Counted from the stretch's first letter, positions 26,864 through 38,011 are shown. The stretch is 64,000 nucleotides of DNA from Desulfobulbus rhabdoformis (GCF_016919065.1 NZ_JAFFQA010000008.1:90798-154797); one strand, 5' to 3'. The notes: generated by a model from the letters alone, not told the origin. Made by a program: numbers and translations.

Positions 26864-27679
26864 ATGAATAATTCAATTCCTTCCATCGGATTTATCGGTG
26901 GTGGCCAGATGGCCGAAGCCATGATTCGCGGTATCCTTGCAAGCGGACTTGTGGAAGCCGATGCTATCAAAGTTGCAGAACCCTCTGCAGACCGCTGCCA
27001 GTATCTTGAAAGCGAGTATGGTGTTGGCTGCACAACGAGCCCTCAGGATCTTTGCACCGCTTCAACCGTCTTGGTGCTCGCCATAAAACCACAAATGGCT
27101 GCCGAAGTCCTAGCTGGATACAAAGGGTACCTTACTGACCAGCATCTTGCCATTTCCATTATGGCAGGTGTTCCGCTCGAGGCCTTGGCGACCATGTTAG
27201 GTGAGTCACGGCGATTAATTCGGGTTATGCCCAACACACCGGCGCTGGTGCTTGAAGCGGCCACTGCTTTCAGTCCCAATACCTTTGCTACGCAGGAGGA
27301 CCGCATCATAGCACAGGCTCTCTTCTCCGCTGTTGGGAGTTGTGTCGAAGTACCTGAGTCTCAGCTTGATGCTGTAACCGGTTTAAGTGGCAGCGGTCCC
27401 GGCTATGTGTTCACCTTTATCGAGGCCATGATCGACGGAGGCGTTCTTGCCGGTATTCCCAGGCCGGCAGCAGAAAAGCTCGTTTTGCAGACAATTTATG
27501 GTTCCGCGAAATTGGCTCTGGAAACTGGAGAGCACCCGGCAGTACTCAAGGGGAAGGTGACCTCACCTGGTGGGACAACCATCGCTGGCATTCAGGCCCT
27601 TGAAGATGGAGCCCTGCGCGGTGTCGTTATGGCGGCAATTGAGGCCGCGACCAATCGCTCTAAGGAGCTTGGTGCATGA
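26864..27679 (+). CDS. proC: Pyrroline-5-carboxylate reductase
   Basis: 271 aa. Last step of proline synthesis. Rossmann motif GFIGGGQMAEAMIRG, and the signature VTGLSGSGPGYVF plus VTSPGGTTIAGI. Overlaps nadK by 4 nt (ATGA). Confidence 0.95.
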   Translation: MNNSIPSIGFIGGGQMAEAMIRGILASGLVEADAIKVAEPSADRCQYLESEYGVGCTTSPQDLCTASTVLVLAIKPQMAAEVLAGYKGYLTDQHLAISIMAGVPLEALATMLGESRRLIRVMPNTPALVLEAATAFSPNTFATQEDRIIAQALFSAVGSCVEVPESQLDAVTGLSGSGPGYVFTFIEAMIDGGVLAGIPRPAAEKLVLQTIYGSAKLALETGEHPAVLKGKVTSPGGTTIAGIQALEDGALRGVVMAAIEAATNRSKELGA

Positions 27680-28539
27680 ACATTGGTTTTGCCGGGGTGA
27701 TTACCCGCCCCGATAGCCCCGAAGTGGAGCAGATTGGGGGAGATGTCTGTAAGTGGTTTGAAGAACGATCCATTCGAGCCCAGATGAATAAAATCGATCC
27801 GGAAATGGACGTGGTTATTGTTCTGGGGGGAGATGGCACTCTCTTGCATGTGGCCTGGGAGGCTAGTCGGTACCAGGTGCCAATACTCGGGGTAAATCTC
27901 GGCAATCTTGGTTTTTTGACCGAAGTCGCCGCCGATGAAATGTATATGGCCCTGGAGACCTTGTTGGTCGAAGATGACGTGCGCATGGAGTATCGCATAA
28001 TGCTTGCGGCTTCGACGATCAATGGCAACACGGGGGAACGAAGCGAAACCTTTCATGCGCTCAATGAGGTGGTCATCGTTAAAAAAAGCACAGAGGCCAT
28101 GATACAGATGCGTTGTTGGGCAGATCGGGAGTACGTGACCACTTACCGTGCCGATGGCTTGATTATGTCTACGCCTACGGGGTCAACCGCCTATAACCTT
28201 TCTGCTGGTGGGCCGGTGGTCCATGCGGAACTCGATGCCATTGTGGTGACCCCTATTTGTCCCTTTATGCTCGAGTCGCGGCCGGTGCTCCTGGGCTCGG
28301 AGTACAAGGTTACCACCCAACTGCTCGCTCCGGCCGGTGAAGTGAAGGTTATTGTTGATGGCGAAATGCGCTGGACCATAACGGAAAACGATTATCTGCT
28401 TGTGCAGCGCGCCTCCAAGCCGCTGCGTTTAATCAGTTCCCCCTGGAAGAGTTATTTTAACATTCTTCGCAGCAAGCTCAATTGGGGGGGTGCCAGTGTT
28501 GATTTACCTTTGCCTGAACAGGTTTGCAAACACTGCTAA
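27676..28539 (+). CDS. nadK: NAD kinase
   Basis: 287 aa. Phosphorylates NAD to NADP. GGDGT motif (VVIVLGGDGTLLHVA), the NE pair in HALNEVVIVK and STPTGSTAYNLSAGGP are all present. Translationally coupled to proC. Confidence 0.95.
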   Translation: MNIGFAGVITRPDSPEVEQIGGDVCKWFEERSIRAQMNKIDPEMDVVIVLGGDGTLLHVAWEASRYQVPILGVNLGNLGFLTEVAADEMYMALETLLVEDDVRMEYRIMLAASTINGNTGERSETFHALNEVVIVKKSTEAMIQMRCWADREYVTTYRADGLIMSTPTGSTAYNLSAGGPVVHAELDAIVVTPICPFMLESRPVLLGSEYKVTTQLLAPAGEVKVIVDGEMRWTITENDYLLVQRASKPLRLISSPWKSYFNILRSKLNWGGASVDLPLPEQVCKHC

Positions 28540-28638
28540 AGGGGAGAATCTTTTTTCGAGAGAGGAGTGTTCTCTTACTTGTTGATTTTGCGGTGAAATA
28601 TGCATATTATTGACTTTTTGCTTCAATTCTGCTAGATT

Positions 28639-30119
<1,481 letters not shown>

Positions 30120-30142
30120 GGATTGCAGAAATTTAAGCACCA

Positions 30143-30335
30143 GGGTGTCTTGAATAATTAGATTTTTCAATCAAGGCCAGGTAAGCGTAGACTCCGAGGA
30201 TTGCGCAAAATTTTACCGCAGGCATATATGTGATATCGGAGTCTTCGCTTACCTCCGAGGATAAAATTTTAAGCGTGACGAGGTAAGCGCCAGACTCCGG
30301 GGGATTGGAAGAAAAAGCAATTATTTAAAATTCCC
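30143..30335. mobile_element. MITE-like repeat, copy A (193 bp)
   Basis: Begins GGGTGTCTTGAATAATT and ends AATTATTTAAAATTCCC, imperfect terminal inverted repeats. Same ends and subterminal blocks (CAGGTAAGCG, AGACTCCG, GGAAGAAAAAGC) as copies at 46852 and 60102. Compared with the short copy B it carries an insert flanked by AAAATTTTA and TAAAATTTT. No coding sequence. Confidence 0.75.
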
Positions 30336-30347
30336 ACCAAGCGCTTG

Positions 30348-30380
30348 TTGACTTGTCAGGAGCGCAACAATGATTATAAC
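30348..30380 (+). promoter_or_regulatory. Possible promoter of rpoZ or a short leader RNA
   Basis: TTGACT (30348-30353) followed after 18 bp by GATTAT/TATAAC, a moderate sigma-70-like pair, 12 bp beyond MITE copy A. Confidence 0.35.
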
Positions 30381-30454
30381 TCAGCCTATCGGTACGCCTT
30401 TGCATTTTCCCTGTCACCCAGCAAAGCTACCAGGTTGCGCAGTGTAAGTTCGAT

Positions 30455-30484
30455 TCCCGGAGGCTCTCCCTCCGGGATTTTTAT
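30455..30484 (+). terminator. Hairpin with T tail just before rpoZ
   Basis: TCCCGGAGG / CCTCCGGGA stem with a 5-nt loop and TTTTTATT. It sits between the possible promoter and rpoZ, so it could end a roughly 90-nt RNA or attenuate rpoZ. Confidence 0.65.
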
Positions 30485-30501
30485 TCCATGGAGGTTTGTA
30501 C

Positions 30502-30768
30502 ATGGCACGTATTACAGTAGAAGATTGTCTGGAAAAAGTAGGCGATGATAACCGTTTTTCTCTCATTCATCTGGCAGTTGAACGTATTCGCCAGCATCGT
30601 GATGGCGAGCCCTTTCTTGTCAATGGCAAGAATAAGGAAATTGTCATGACGCTGCGTGAGATAGCCTCTGGTGAGGTTACCTTTGGTAATATTCACGAGT
30701 TGCCCAAACAGCGTAAGGCAAGTTTAGCCAAGTCCGAAGAGGCTGCCGACGCTGAGGCCGCAGAGTAA
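30502..30768 (+). CDS. rpoZ: DNA-directed RNA polymerase omega subunit
   Basis: 88 aa. MARITVEDCLEKV and LAVERIRQ match the omega fold. It helps assemble RNA polymerase and binds ppGpp in some bacteria. GGAGG precedes ATG 30502. The acidic, alanine-rich C-terminal tail is ordinary for the family. Confidence 0.92.
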   Translation: MARITVEDCLEKVGDDNRFSLIHLAVERIRQHRDGEPFLVNGKNKEIVMTLREIASGEVTFGNIHELPKQRKASLAKSEEAADAEAAE

Positions 30769-30897
30769 TTTTTTCGGTCCTGGTTGCCTTAACCAAGGAA
30801 CAAGCTGATTGAAGCCGTTGTCGAAAACAGTCTGCATGAACGTTTTTGACAGGGTGACATAACTATACAAAACGACAAAAGCATTTCAGTAAGGGAT

Positions 30898-32058
30898 ATG
30901 AGCAAGAGCTATTACGAAGTCCTCGGGGTGGCCAAGGATGCCTCGGCAGACGTTATTAAGAAGGCGTACCGCAAGCTGGCAATGAAGTATCACCCTGACC
31001 GCAACCAGGGAAACGCCGAGGCTGAAGAAAAGTTCAAGGAAGCCACAGAAGCCTATGAAGTGCTCAGCGACCTGCAGAAAAGGCAAATTTACGATGCCTA
31101 CGGTAAGGAAGGGCTAAAGAGCAGCGGCTATAGCGGCCCCGGTTCCAACGAGGATATCTTTAGCCATATCAACGATCTCTTTGGTGATCTTTTTGGCTTT
31201 GGGGGGGGAGGACGTGGGGGACGTCGGCGTGATCCCAATGCTCCCGTCCAGGGCGAAGATCTGCGCTACGATATCCACATCTCGTTTATGGAGGCCATTC
31301 ACGGCGTCAATAAGGAGGTCGAAGTAACCAAGCGTGAAACCTGCTGGACTTGTGAAGGGTCCGGTTGCAGGCCCGGTCACAAGCCGGAAACCTGCCCAAC
31401 CTGCCATGGGCGAGGTCAGGTTGTTCGCTCCCAGGGATTTTTCCAGGTCAGTACAACCTGCCCCCACTGTAACGGCACGGGCCAGGTTATTAAAGAACCC
31501 TGCCAGGACTGCCATGGCGAAGGGCTGGTCAACAAAAGTAAAAAAGTCAGCATTCGTATACCGGCAGGCGTTGATACGGGTTCTCGCATGCGTCTTTCCG
31601 GAGAAGGGGAAGGGGGGCGTCGCGGTGGACCCTCAGGTGATCTCTACGTCATTATTCACGTGGACGAGCACGAGCATTTCCTCCGTGACGGCCAGACGAT
31701 CTTTTTACGCCTGCCTCTCTCTATGGTGAAAGCATCTCTTGGCTGTGAGGCAGACGTTCCCACGGTCCATGGGACAGCTAAATTGAAAATTCCCGCCGGC
31801 ACCCAAACCGGACACCGTTTCACCTTGCGCGGAGAGGGGGTTCCCTCCCTTCGTGGTGGCGGCAAGGGAGATATGGTCGTCGAGGCTAAGGTGCTGACCC
31901 CCACAAAACTCTCCAAAGAGCAGAAAGAATTGCTCAAACAGTTTGAGTCGCTGGAAAAGAACCAAGAGGAAGAAGGATTTTTCTCCCGGTTGTTTCACGG
32001 ACATCTCGGCAAGCAGAAAAAGAAAAAAGAAGGCAAAGAGAAGGTAGCCAATGGCTGA
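30898..32058 (+). CDS. dnaJ: Chaperone protein DnaJ
   Basis: 386 aa. J domain with HPD, G/F region ([12 protein letters not shown]), four CXXCXGXG zinc repeats ([32 protein letters not shown]) and C-terminal substrate domains. Co-chaperone of DnaK; dnaK and grpE are not beside it. The 3' end overlaps moaC by 8 nt. Confidence 0.95.
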   Translation: MSKSYYEVLGVAKDASADVIKKAYRKLAMKYHPDRNQGNAEAEEKFKEATEAYEVLSDLQKRQIYDAYGKEGLKSSGYSGPGSNEDIFSHINDLFGDLFGFGGGGRGGRRRDPNAPVQGEDLRYDIHISFMEAIHGVNKEVEVTKRETCWTCEGSGCRPGHKPETCPTCHGRGQVVRSQGFFQVSTTCPHCNGTGQVIKEPCQDCHGEGLVNKSKKVSIRIPAGVDTGSRMRLSGEGEGGRRGGPSGDLYVIIHVDEHEHFLRDGQTIFLRLPLSMVKASLGCEADVPTVHGTAKLKIPAGTQTGHRFTLRGEGVPSLRGGGKGDMVVEAKVLTPTKLSKEQKELLKQFESLEKNQEEEGFFSRLFHGHLGKQKKKKEGKEKVANG

Positions 32059-32545
32059 TCAGGCAGAATTCACTCACTTTGATGAAAGCGGAAACGCCCG
32101 TATGGTGGATGTCAGCGTCAAGGCTGAAACCGTTCGAGAGGCCATTGCCGCCGGTACCATCACCATGTCACAGCAGGCATATGACATGATTCGCCAGGGC
32201 ACCGTCAAAAAAGGCGATGTGCTCGGTGTTGCCCGTATCGCCGGTATCATGGCTGCCAAAAAGGTAGATCAGCTTATTCCTCTCTGTCATCCCTTAGCGA
32301 TTACCTCAGCTGATATCGATTTCTCTTTCAATGATACTGACTGTGCCATTGGTATAGAGGCCACCGTTTCCATGGCGGGACGTACCGGTGTGGAAATGGA
32401 GGCGTTGACAGCAGTTTCTGTGGCTGCTCTGACAATTTATGACATGTGCAAGGCCGTGGATAAGACCATGGTCATCTCCGATACTCGGCTTTTGCGCAAA
32501 AGCGGCGGGAAGAGCGGCCTATTTGTCAGGCCTGATGTCCCATGA
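32051..32545 (+). CDS. moaC: Cyclic pyranopterin monophosphate synthase
   Basis: 164 aa. Molybdenum cofactor synthesis. Motifs [13 protein letters not shown] and [23 protein letters not shown] carry the catalytic Lys/His residues. Overlaps dnaJ, an odd pairing. No other mo-cofactor gene is in the window. Confidence 0.95.
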   Translation: MADQAEFTHFDESGNARMVDVSVKAETVREAIAAGTITMSQQAYDMIRQGTVKKGDVLGVARIAGIMAAKKVDQLIPLCHPLAITSADIDFSFNDTDCAIGIEATVSMAGRTGVEMEALTAVSVAALTIYDMCKAVDKTMVISDTRLLRKSGGKSGLFVRPDVP

Positions 32546-32592
32546 TATAACATAGGCAAAGAGACCACGTTAACATTCTGTGGGAGAGCGAT

Positions 32593-32955
32593 ATGGAAGA
32601 AAAAGACTTGCTGAGATTCAAAGAGCGACTGGAAGATATGAAGTCTGAGATCAACACCGATGTTGAGCAGACACTCACTGACATGACCAGCCAAAACGGC
32701 AATATTCCAGACCCCAACGATCGGGCGACCGTTGAATCCGATCGAAGCTTTGAGCTTCGTATTCGCGGTAGGGAACGCCGTTTGATGGAGAAAATCGAAG
32801 AAGCGCTTTCCCGCATTGAAGACGGTTCCTACGGAGTTTGCGCCGGTTGTGGAGAGGATATCGCTTTAAAGCGGCTGGAGGCACGACCGGTTGCCAAGTT
32901 TTGCATTGACTGCAAAACCAGCCAGGAGCAACGCGAAAAAGAACAGGGACGTTAA
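32593..32955 (+). CDS. dksA: DksA/TraR-family zinc-finger transcription factor
   Basis: 120 aa. Coiled-coil N-terminus with a DPNDRA tip (fits DXXDXA, needed for action in the RNA polymerase channel), and a zinc finger of C83, C86, C104, C107. Probably acts with ppGpp on RNA polymerase. 5 bp upstream of galT. Confidence 0.88.
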   Translation: MEEKDLLRFKERLEDMKSEINTDVEQTLTDMTSQNGNIPDPNDRATVESDRSFELRIRGRERRLMEKIEEALSRIEDGSYGVCAGCGEDIALKRLEARPVAKFCIDCKTSQEQREKEQGR

Positions 32956-32960
32956 CGCCT

Positions 32961-33959
32961 ATGCCGGAACTACGAAAGGATCCTATTCTTGGCCGTTGGA
33001 TCATTATTGCCCAGGAGCGGGGAAAACGGCCCACTGACTTTTTAGTTGAAGAGTACAAGGTCAAAGGCGGGTTCTGCCCGCTTTGTCCTGGCAACGAAAA
33101 GACCACCCCTGATGAGGTTTTGGTCTATGGTCGGGAGTGGGGCTATCCCAATACTGCGGGGTGGAAATTGCGTGTTGTGCCCAATAAATATCCAGCTCTG
33201 GTTATCGAAGGAGAGCTGGATAAACAAGGGGAAGGGCTGTATGACCGCATGAACGGCATCGGTGCGCATGAAGTGATCATAGAAAGTCCCAATCATAAGG
33301 ACCGATTTTCGCATATGCCGCCTCATGATATGCTCTTTACCTTCCGGGCCTATCGTGACCGTATCCGTGATCTTTCAAAGGATCCGCGTTTTAACTACGT
33401 GGTCATCTTCAAAAACTTTGGCAAGGCAGCTGGCGCCTCCCTTGAGCATTCCCACTCTCAGCTCGTCGCCCTGCCCATCTTGCCACGCATGGTGACCTCC
33501 GAGCTTGACGGTTCACTCTCGTATTACAAATACAAGGACCGCTGCGTCTTTTGCGATATCATTCGTCAGGAAATTCAGCAGAAAATACGTCTGGTCTGTG
33601 AAAATGATCAGTTTGTCACGGTTACCCCCTTTGCTCCCCGCTCACCCTTTGAGATGTGGATCATGCCCAGGCAACACAGCTCGTCCTATATCGAACAGGA
33701 TGAAAGTTCCCTGATTGCCCTTGCTGAAATTTTCTCCGAGACCCTGCGGCGACTCGATGCCTGTATTCCCAACGTCCCTTATAACTTTGTTCTGCACACC
33801 CAACCCCTGCGTTCCGGTCCTCTGGAACACTACCACTGGCACTTTGAGATTGTCCCTAAATTAACTTCAATTGCTGGGTTTGAATGGGGAACCGGGTTCT
33901 ATATCAACCCCATGCCGCCTGAGGAGACCTGCCGGTATCTTCGCGAGGTGAAATTTTAG
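32961..33959 (+). CDS. galT: Galactose-1-phosphate uridylyltransferase
   Basis: 332 aa. Zinc-site cysteines FCPLCPGNE, and the active-site motif LEHSHSQL, where HSHSQ stands for the usual HPHSQ; the second half keeps HYHWHFE. May also act on other sugar 1-phosphates. Followed by a CheY-like gene 9 bp on. Confidence 0.9.
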   Translation: MPELRKDPILGRWIIIAQERGKRPTDFLVEEYKVKGGFCPLCPGNEKTTPDEVLVYGREWGYPNTAGWKLRVVPNKYPALVIEGELDKQGEGLYDRMNGIGAHEVIIESPNHKDRFSHMPPHDMLFTFRAYRDRIRDLSKDPRFNYVVIFKNFGKAAGASLEHSHSQLVALPILPRMVTSELDGSLSYYKYKDRCVFCDIIRQEIQQKIRLVCENDQFVTVTPFAPRSPFEMWIMPRQHSSSYIEQDESSLIALAEIFSETLRRLDACIPNVPYNFVLHTQPLRSGPLEHYHWHFEIVPKLTSIAGFEWGTGFYINPMPPEETCRYLREVKF

Positions 33960-33968
33960 GAGGTGTCT

Positions 33969-34325
33969 GTGGAAAGTAAACGTATCCTTTTAGTCGACGA
34001 CGAAGAGTCTATTCAATTGCTCTACAGGGAGGAATTTGAAGACGAAGGATATATCGTCGACTCGGCCTATAACGGTCAGGAGGCTTTGGCGAAATTCGCA
34101 GAAAATCCACCGGATCTTGTCGTGCTTGATATCAACATGCCAGAGATGAACGGGATTGAAGTGCTGCGCCAGATGAAGGAGATCAAAGGTGATCTCCCTA
34201 TTATACTCAGTTCTGCCTATCAGGAGTATAAACAGGATTTTGGCAGCTGGGCCTCTGAGGCTTATGTGGTTAAATCGGCCAACATGGATGAACTCAAGGC
34301 AACCGTTCGTCAATACCTGGGGTAA
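33969..34325 (+). CDS. Single-domain response regulator (CheY-like)
   Basis: 118 aa, receiver domain only. The acidic pair is in LLVDDEE, the phosphoacceptor Asp in LVVLDINMPEMNG, and the Lys in YVVKSA. GTG start 33969 has AGGAGG 5 nt upstream. No histidine kinase is next to it. Confidence 0.88.
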   Translation: MESKRILLVDDEESIQLLYREEFEDEGYIVDSAYNGQEALAKFAENPPDLVVLDINMPEMNGIEVLRQMKEIKGDLPIILSSAYQEYKQDFGSWASEAYVVKSANMDELKATVRQYLG

Positions 34326-34348
34326 GGACAGATTCTGGCCTCCCCAAT

Positions 34349-34374
34349 GCCCCCTGTCAGGGGGCTTTTTTTTT
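34349..34374 (+). terminator. Terminator after the response regulator
   Basis: GCCCCCTG / CAGGGGGC arms around a very small loop, followed by T9. Confidence 0.9.
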
Positions 34375-34393
34375 CAATTGTGATTTCTGTATC

Positions 34394-34426
34394 TTAAATC
34401 CGTGACTACCGCCGTTACGGATTTAA
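34394..34426. repeat. Palindromic short element related to the CCGTGA/TCACGG repeats
   Basis: Arms TTAAATCCGT / ACGGATTTAA around 13 bases that include ACCGCCG. The CCGCCGT-ACGGAT core resembles the right ends of the repeats at 50.1 and 50.3 kb. It may be a solo or decayed copy. Confidence 0.4.
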
Positions 34427-34532
34427 GGTAACTGTCCCGGACGTTTGCGGATAGCCTCGCGTAAGTGCGCTGTTTGCAGGTTCTCCCCCTTTAGGTGACA
34501 CAACCGGTAGGTTATTCAAGCCGTTTTATACT

Positions 34533-35234
34533 ATGAAAGATATCCAAAGCTCAGCTGACTCCCGACGAATAGATATTCGTAAAGTTGGCGTTAAAACCAT
34601 AACCTACCCCATTACGGTCTTGGACAAGTCCAAACGGACGCAGTCAACCATCGCCAAGGTTAACATGTATGTGAATCTCCCTCACCAGTTCAAGGGAACG
34701 CATATGAGCCGGTTTGTGGAAATTCTTAATCAATTTCATGGAGATTTCAACCTCAAGACATTTCAGTCCATCCTTGAAGAAATGAAACGCCGCCTTGATG
34801 CAGAGGCAGCACACCTGGAAATGGATTTTCCTTATTTTTTTCAAGAAAACTCTTCAGATGCTCCACGGTCCCTACGACGTTATGACTGTCGCTTACACGG
34901 CTCTTTAGACGGCAAACTCGATCTCCAGGTTGAAGTCGACGTGCCTTTAGCCTTCACCGGGGAGCACCATGTGAGCCAAAACGGACTCACTGGGCATTGG
35001 GGCATGATGACGGTTTCGGTGCGAATGAAATCCTTTCTCTGGATTGAAGATCTCATCGCGCTCGTCGAGAATGCGGTGGCCTCACGATCACTTGAAAAAG
35101 AAACGGTTGAGTCACTTTGTTTGCAAATCTCTGATGTCCTGCTAGCCAGTGGAGCCTTTCAATGGTACAAAGTTGTTGTGAAAAATAGTGCCAACGGGTA
35201 TTCAGCATTTGCTGTGTCCCAGTGGCCCCATTAA
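34533..35234 (+). CDS. FolE2/MptA-family (GTP cyclohydrolase IB) homologue without the metal-site cysteine
   Basis: 233 aa, shorter than usual FolE2 (about 260). The N-terminal half is close to FolE2 (VGVKTITYPITVLD, NMYVNLPHQFKGTHMSRFVEIL), and TVSVRMKSFLWIEDLI also matches. Where FolE2 has a CPCSK-type cysteine and GAHNQR, this protein has GEHHVSQNGLTGHWGM; no Cys lies between 119 and 196. The late Glu/His block is changed to NSANGYSAFAV. It is therefore likely inactive as a GTP cyclohydrolase or has a new role. Not frameshifted; it looks maintained. Confidence 0.75.
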   Translation: MKDIQSSADSRRIDIRKVGVKTITYPITVLDKSKRTQSTIAKVNMYVNLPHQFKGTHMSRFVEILNQFHGDFNLKTFQSILEEMKRRLDAEAAHLEMDFPYFFQENSSDAPRSLRRYDCRLHGSLDGKLDLQVEVDVPLAFTGEHHVSQNGLTGHWGMMTVSVRMKSFLWIEDLIALVENAVASRSLEKETVESLCLQISDVLLASGAFQWYKVVVKNSANGYSAFAVSQWPH

Positions 35235-35316
35235 TCGTTAACCACTTATTTTATATACGGTACGCACCTTCACAGGTTGCCTCTACGCTTAACCATCTCA
35301 ACACCAACAGACTGCG

Positions 35317-37392
35317 ATGAGTGAACTTCTTTTTGAAATAGGAACAGAAGAAATCCCTGCTGGGTATATCCAGCCGGCCCTGAATACCCTGGCAGAACAA
35401 TCCGCCAAGAAACTTGGGGCGCTGGAGCTCACCTATGGTGCCATTCGCACCTATGGAACCCCGCGTCGGTTGACTCTTATTATTGAGGATCTGCAGGCCA
35501 GACAGGCTGACCGGAGTCAGGAGCATATCGGGCCATCGAAAAAAGCTGGCTACGATGACGACGGTAATCCAACCAAGGCCGCCATTGGCTTCGCACGCTC
35601 TAAGGGATGCGATCCTGCCCAACTGCAGGTTGTGGAGACCCCCAAAGGCGAGTATTTGATGGTCGTTGAGGATGTGCAGGGGCAGGAGACCAAAGCACTG
35701 CTGCCTGCCATGCTGGAGTCGCTTATTCGTGAGTTGGTTTTTCCTAAATCAATGAAGTGGTCTGACTACGCAATTACCTTTGCCCGCCCGATTCAGTGGC
35801 TGGCTCCGCTCTATGATGGAGAGGTCTTGCCGGTCGAGGTCGAGGGGGTGAGCTGCGGCAACACCTCACGTGGTCATCGCTTTCTCTCACCCAATACCTT
35901 TGAACTCACCGATGCAAAAGGGTATTTGGAGTTGCTCCGCTCTCACTCTGTTATAGCCGATCCCAAAGAACGTCGGGAGATGGTCATTGCAGAGGTCAAA
36001 CGTGCGGTGAAAGAGCATGCTCATATAGACGGTGCAGCCGCAATTCTCCACGAGGGACTGCTGGATACGGTCACCAACCTGGTAGAATATCCTTATGGGG
36101 TCTGTGGCCGTTTTGATGAAAAATTTCTCCAGCTCCCCGATGAAACCCTGGTCACTTCCATGCGGGAGCACCAGAAATATTTTCCTGTTGCTGGGAGCGA
36201 CGGCAAGCTGCTCCCTCTGTTTGTTGCAGTCAATAACACCAAAATTGATGATATTGAGTTGGCGGCAAGTGGTCACCAGCGTGTGTTGCGGGCTCGCCTG
36301 GAAGATGGTCTGTTCTTTTTTAATGAAGATAAAAAACAGCCGCTGGCATCGCTCTGTCCTGAACTGAAAGGCATTGTATTTCAAAATAAACTTGGCACCA
36401 TGCTTGCCAAAAGCGAGCGTATGGTTGCACTTTCGGCCACCCTGGCACGGCTCATCGCCCCTGAGCTTGAAGAAGACGCGAAAAAGGTTGCCACCCTGGC
36501 CAAAGCTGACCTGCTGAGTCAGATGGTTGGGGAGTTTCCCTCGCTTCAGGGCATTATGGGGCGGGTTTATGCAGAAAATGATGGCGAAAAAGCCGAGATC
36601 GCCCTGGCCATTCAAGAACATTATCTGCCGGTACGCGCCGGTGGCGCCGTGCCCTCCTCGTTGCTCGGTGCTCTGGTTGGCATTGCAGACCGGCTGGATA
36701 CGCTGGTCGGCTGTTTTGCCATTGGCGAGAAACCTACGGGGAATAAAGACGCCTTTGGCCTCAGGCGTCAGGCGATTGGCCTGATCAGCATCATTAAGGG
36801 GTTGAAAATAGCCTTTTCATTACAAGACATGGCAACTGCCGCGCTGGAAGGCTACGCAGGTGTTGTTGCAAACGATGAGGCAACCGTCCTTGAGGTGATG
36901 GATTTCATTCGCCTGCGTTTTGAAAACGACCAGGTCGCAGCCGGCTTGCCACAGGAATTGGTTGAAGCAGCCACCTCGGTGGGCTTTGACGATATGATGG
37001 ACTGTATTCAGCGTATCGAAGCACTGGAGCAGATCCGCTCCCAGGAAAGTTTTGCTGTCCTCGCCGGTTCCTTTAAGCGTATCCGTAACATCATCAAAGA
37101 GAATGCGGAAACAACAATTGATGAAGCGTTACTGAGCGAGCCAGCAGAAAAGTCACTGTACGCCGCCTTCACTGAGGTCAAGGCGCAGGCGCAACCGCTC
37201 ATTGAAGAGAAAGAATACTGCAAGGCCCTCTTGGCCTTACTTGAGATGAAAGAACCGGTCGACCAATTTTTTGATCAGGTTATGGTTATGGCCAAAGAGG
37301 ATGCGATTCGTCAGAATCGTCTTAATCTGTTGACCGGACTTGGTGAGCTGGTCCTCTCTGTGGGAGATATTTCTCGAATGCATGTTGAATAA
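35317..37392 (+). CDS. glyS: Glycyl-tRNA synthetase beta subunit
   Basis: 691 aa, full length. Opens MSELLFEIGTEEIPAGYI, and has the RTYGTPRRL and GNKDAFGLRRQA blocks. Works in an alpha2-beta2 enzyme with GlyQ. glyQ is normally just upstream but here the FolE2-like gene occupies that place; glyQ must be elsewhere. Confidence 0.95.
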   Translation: MSELLFEIGTEEIPAGYIQPALNTLAEQSAKKLGALELTYGAIRTYGTPRRLTLIIEDLQARQADRSQEHIGPSKKAGYDDDGNPTKAAIGFARSKGCDPAQLQVVETPKGEYLMVVEDVQGQETKALLPAMLESLIRELVFPKSMKWSDYAITFARPIQWLAPLYDGEVLPVEVEGVSCGNTSRGHRFLSPNTFELTDAKGYLELLRSHSVIADPKERREMVIAEVKRAVKEHAHIDGAAAILHEGLLDTVTNLVEYPYGVCGRFDEKFLQLPDETLVTSMREHQKYFPVAGSDGKLLPLFVAVNNTKIDDIELAASGHQRVLRARLEDGLFFFNEDKKQPLASLCPELKGIVFQNKLGTMLAKSERMVALSATLARLIAPELEEDAKKVATLAKADLLSQMVGEFPSLQGIMGRVYAENDGEKAEIALAIQEHYLPVRAGGAVPSSLLGALVGIADRLDTLVGCFAIGEKPTGNKDAFGLRRQAIGLISIIKGLKIAFSLQDMATAALEGYAGVVANDEATVLEVMDFIRLRFENDQVAAGLPQELVEAATSVGFDDMMDCIQRIEALEQIRSQESFAVLAGSFKRIRNIIKENAETTIDEALLSEPAEKSLYAAFTEVKAQAQPLIEEKEYCKALLALLEMKEPVDQFFDQVMVMAKEDAIRQNRLNLLTGLGELVLSVGDISRMHVE

Positions 37393-37419
37393 GCCCGGTC
37401 GACATATTCATAAGCTAAA

Positions 37420-37460
37420 AAAAATAGCTGCTCACATTTTTGTGGGCAGCTATTTTTTTT
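37420..37460. terminator. Bidirectional terminator between glyS and the cytochrome c3 gene
   Basis: AAAATAGCTGC / GCAGCTATTTT stem around TCACATTTTTGTGG with T8 on the plus strand and A-rich on the other side, between convergent genes. Confidence 0.9.
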
Positions 37461-37555
37461 GGGTGGGGCAGGGGACAATGCTCTTTGATTACATGAAGTT
37501 GCACTTGCAATCATATTTGCAGAGTGTCTATATCCCCACCACCTGAAAAATCAGA

Positions 37556-37951
37556 TCATTTATGGCAGGTTTTACAGCTTGCGAGCTTCTTGTCAATTTT
37601 CCGGTGACAGGTTGTACATTTTTTGTGGGCTGCCTTCTTGAAAGTGTTGAGCTTTGCTGACATAGCTGCCTCACCGGTGTTGTGACAGCTTTCACATTTT
37701 TCAACTTTTTGTCCCTCCACATAGGCAACCTGTTTGCCGTCAGCATCTTTACCGTGATGACAGGTGCCGCATTCCAGCCGTGACTGATGTTCCCCGTGGG
37801 GTAAAAAGGCGGGTTTGGGTTTTGCATTACCATCAATGGTTGATTCCAGGGTGATTTCAGCAGGCCCTTTATCGGCTGCCATTGCAGTGGCCAAGAGACA
37901 GGGCGCACAGCAAAAGGCAATAAGGGAAACACCAAAAATAATCTTTTTCAT
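37556..37951 (-). CDS. Tetraheme cytochrome c3 (class III)
   Basis: 131 aa. Signal peptide (about 1-26, ending AMAA). Four CXXCH hemes at C61, C86, C112, C126, with the paired His in FLPHGEHQ; all four use the two-residue spacer. Small periplasmic electron carrier typical of sulfate reducers, linking hydrogenases to membrane complexes. 5' RBS AGGAGG. Confidence 0.92.
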   Translation of the reverse strand: MKKIIFGVSLIAFCCAPCLLATAMAADKGPAEITLESTIDGNAKPKPAFLPHGEHQSRLECGTCHHGKDADGKQVAYVEGQKVEKCESCHNTGEAAMSAKLNTFKKAAHKKCTTCHRKIDKKLASCKTCHK

Positions 37952-38011
37952 TGAATACCTCCTTCAGAGTGAAGTGAATGAGACAGGATAGGACATCGTT
38001 GTTTCAACCGA

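Noticed and set aside
30436..30480. tRNA-like T-loop (GTTCGATTCCC) before rpoZ
   Set aside because: No acceptor, D or anticodon stems can be formed; the C-rich part belongs to the T-tailed hairpin.
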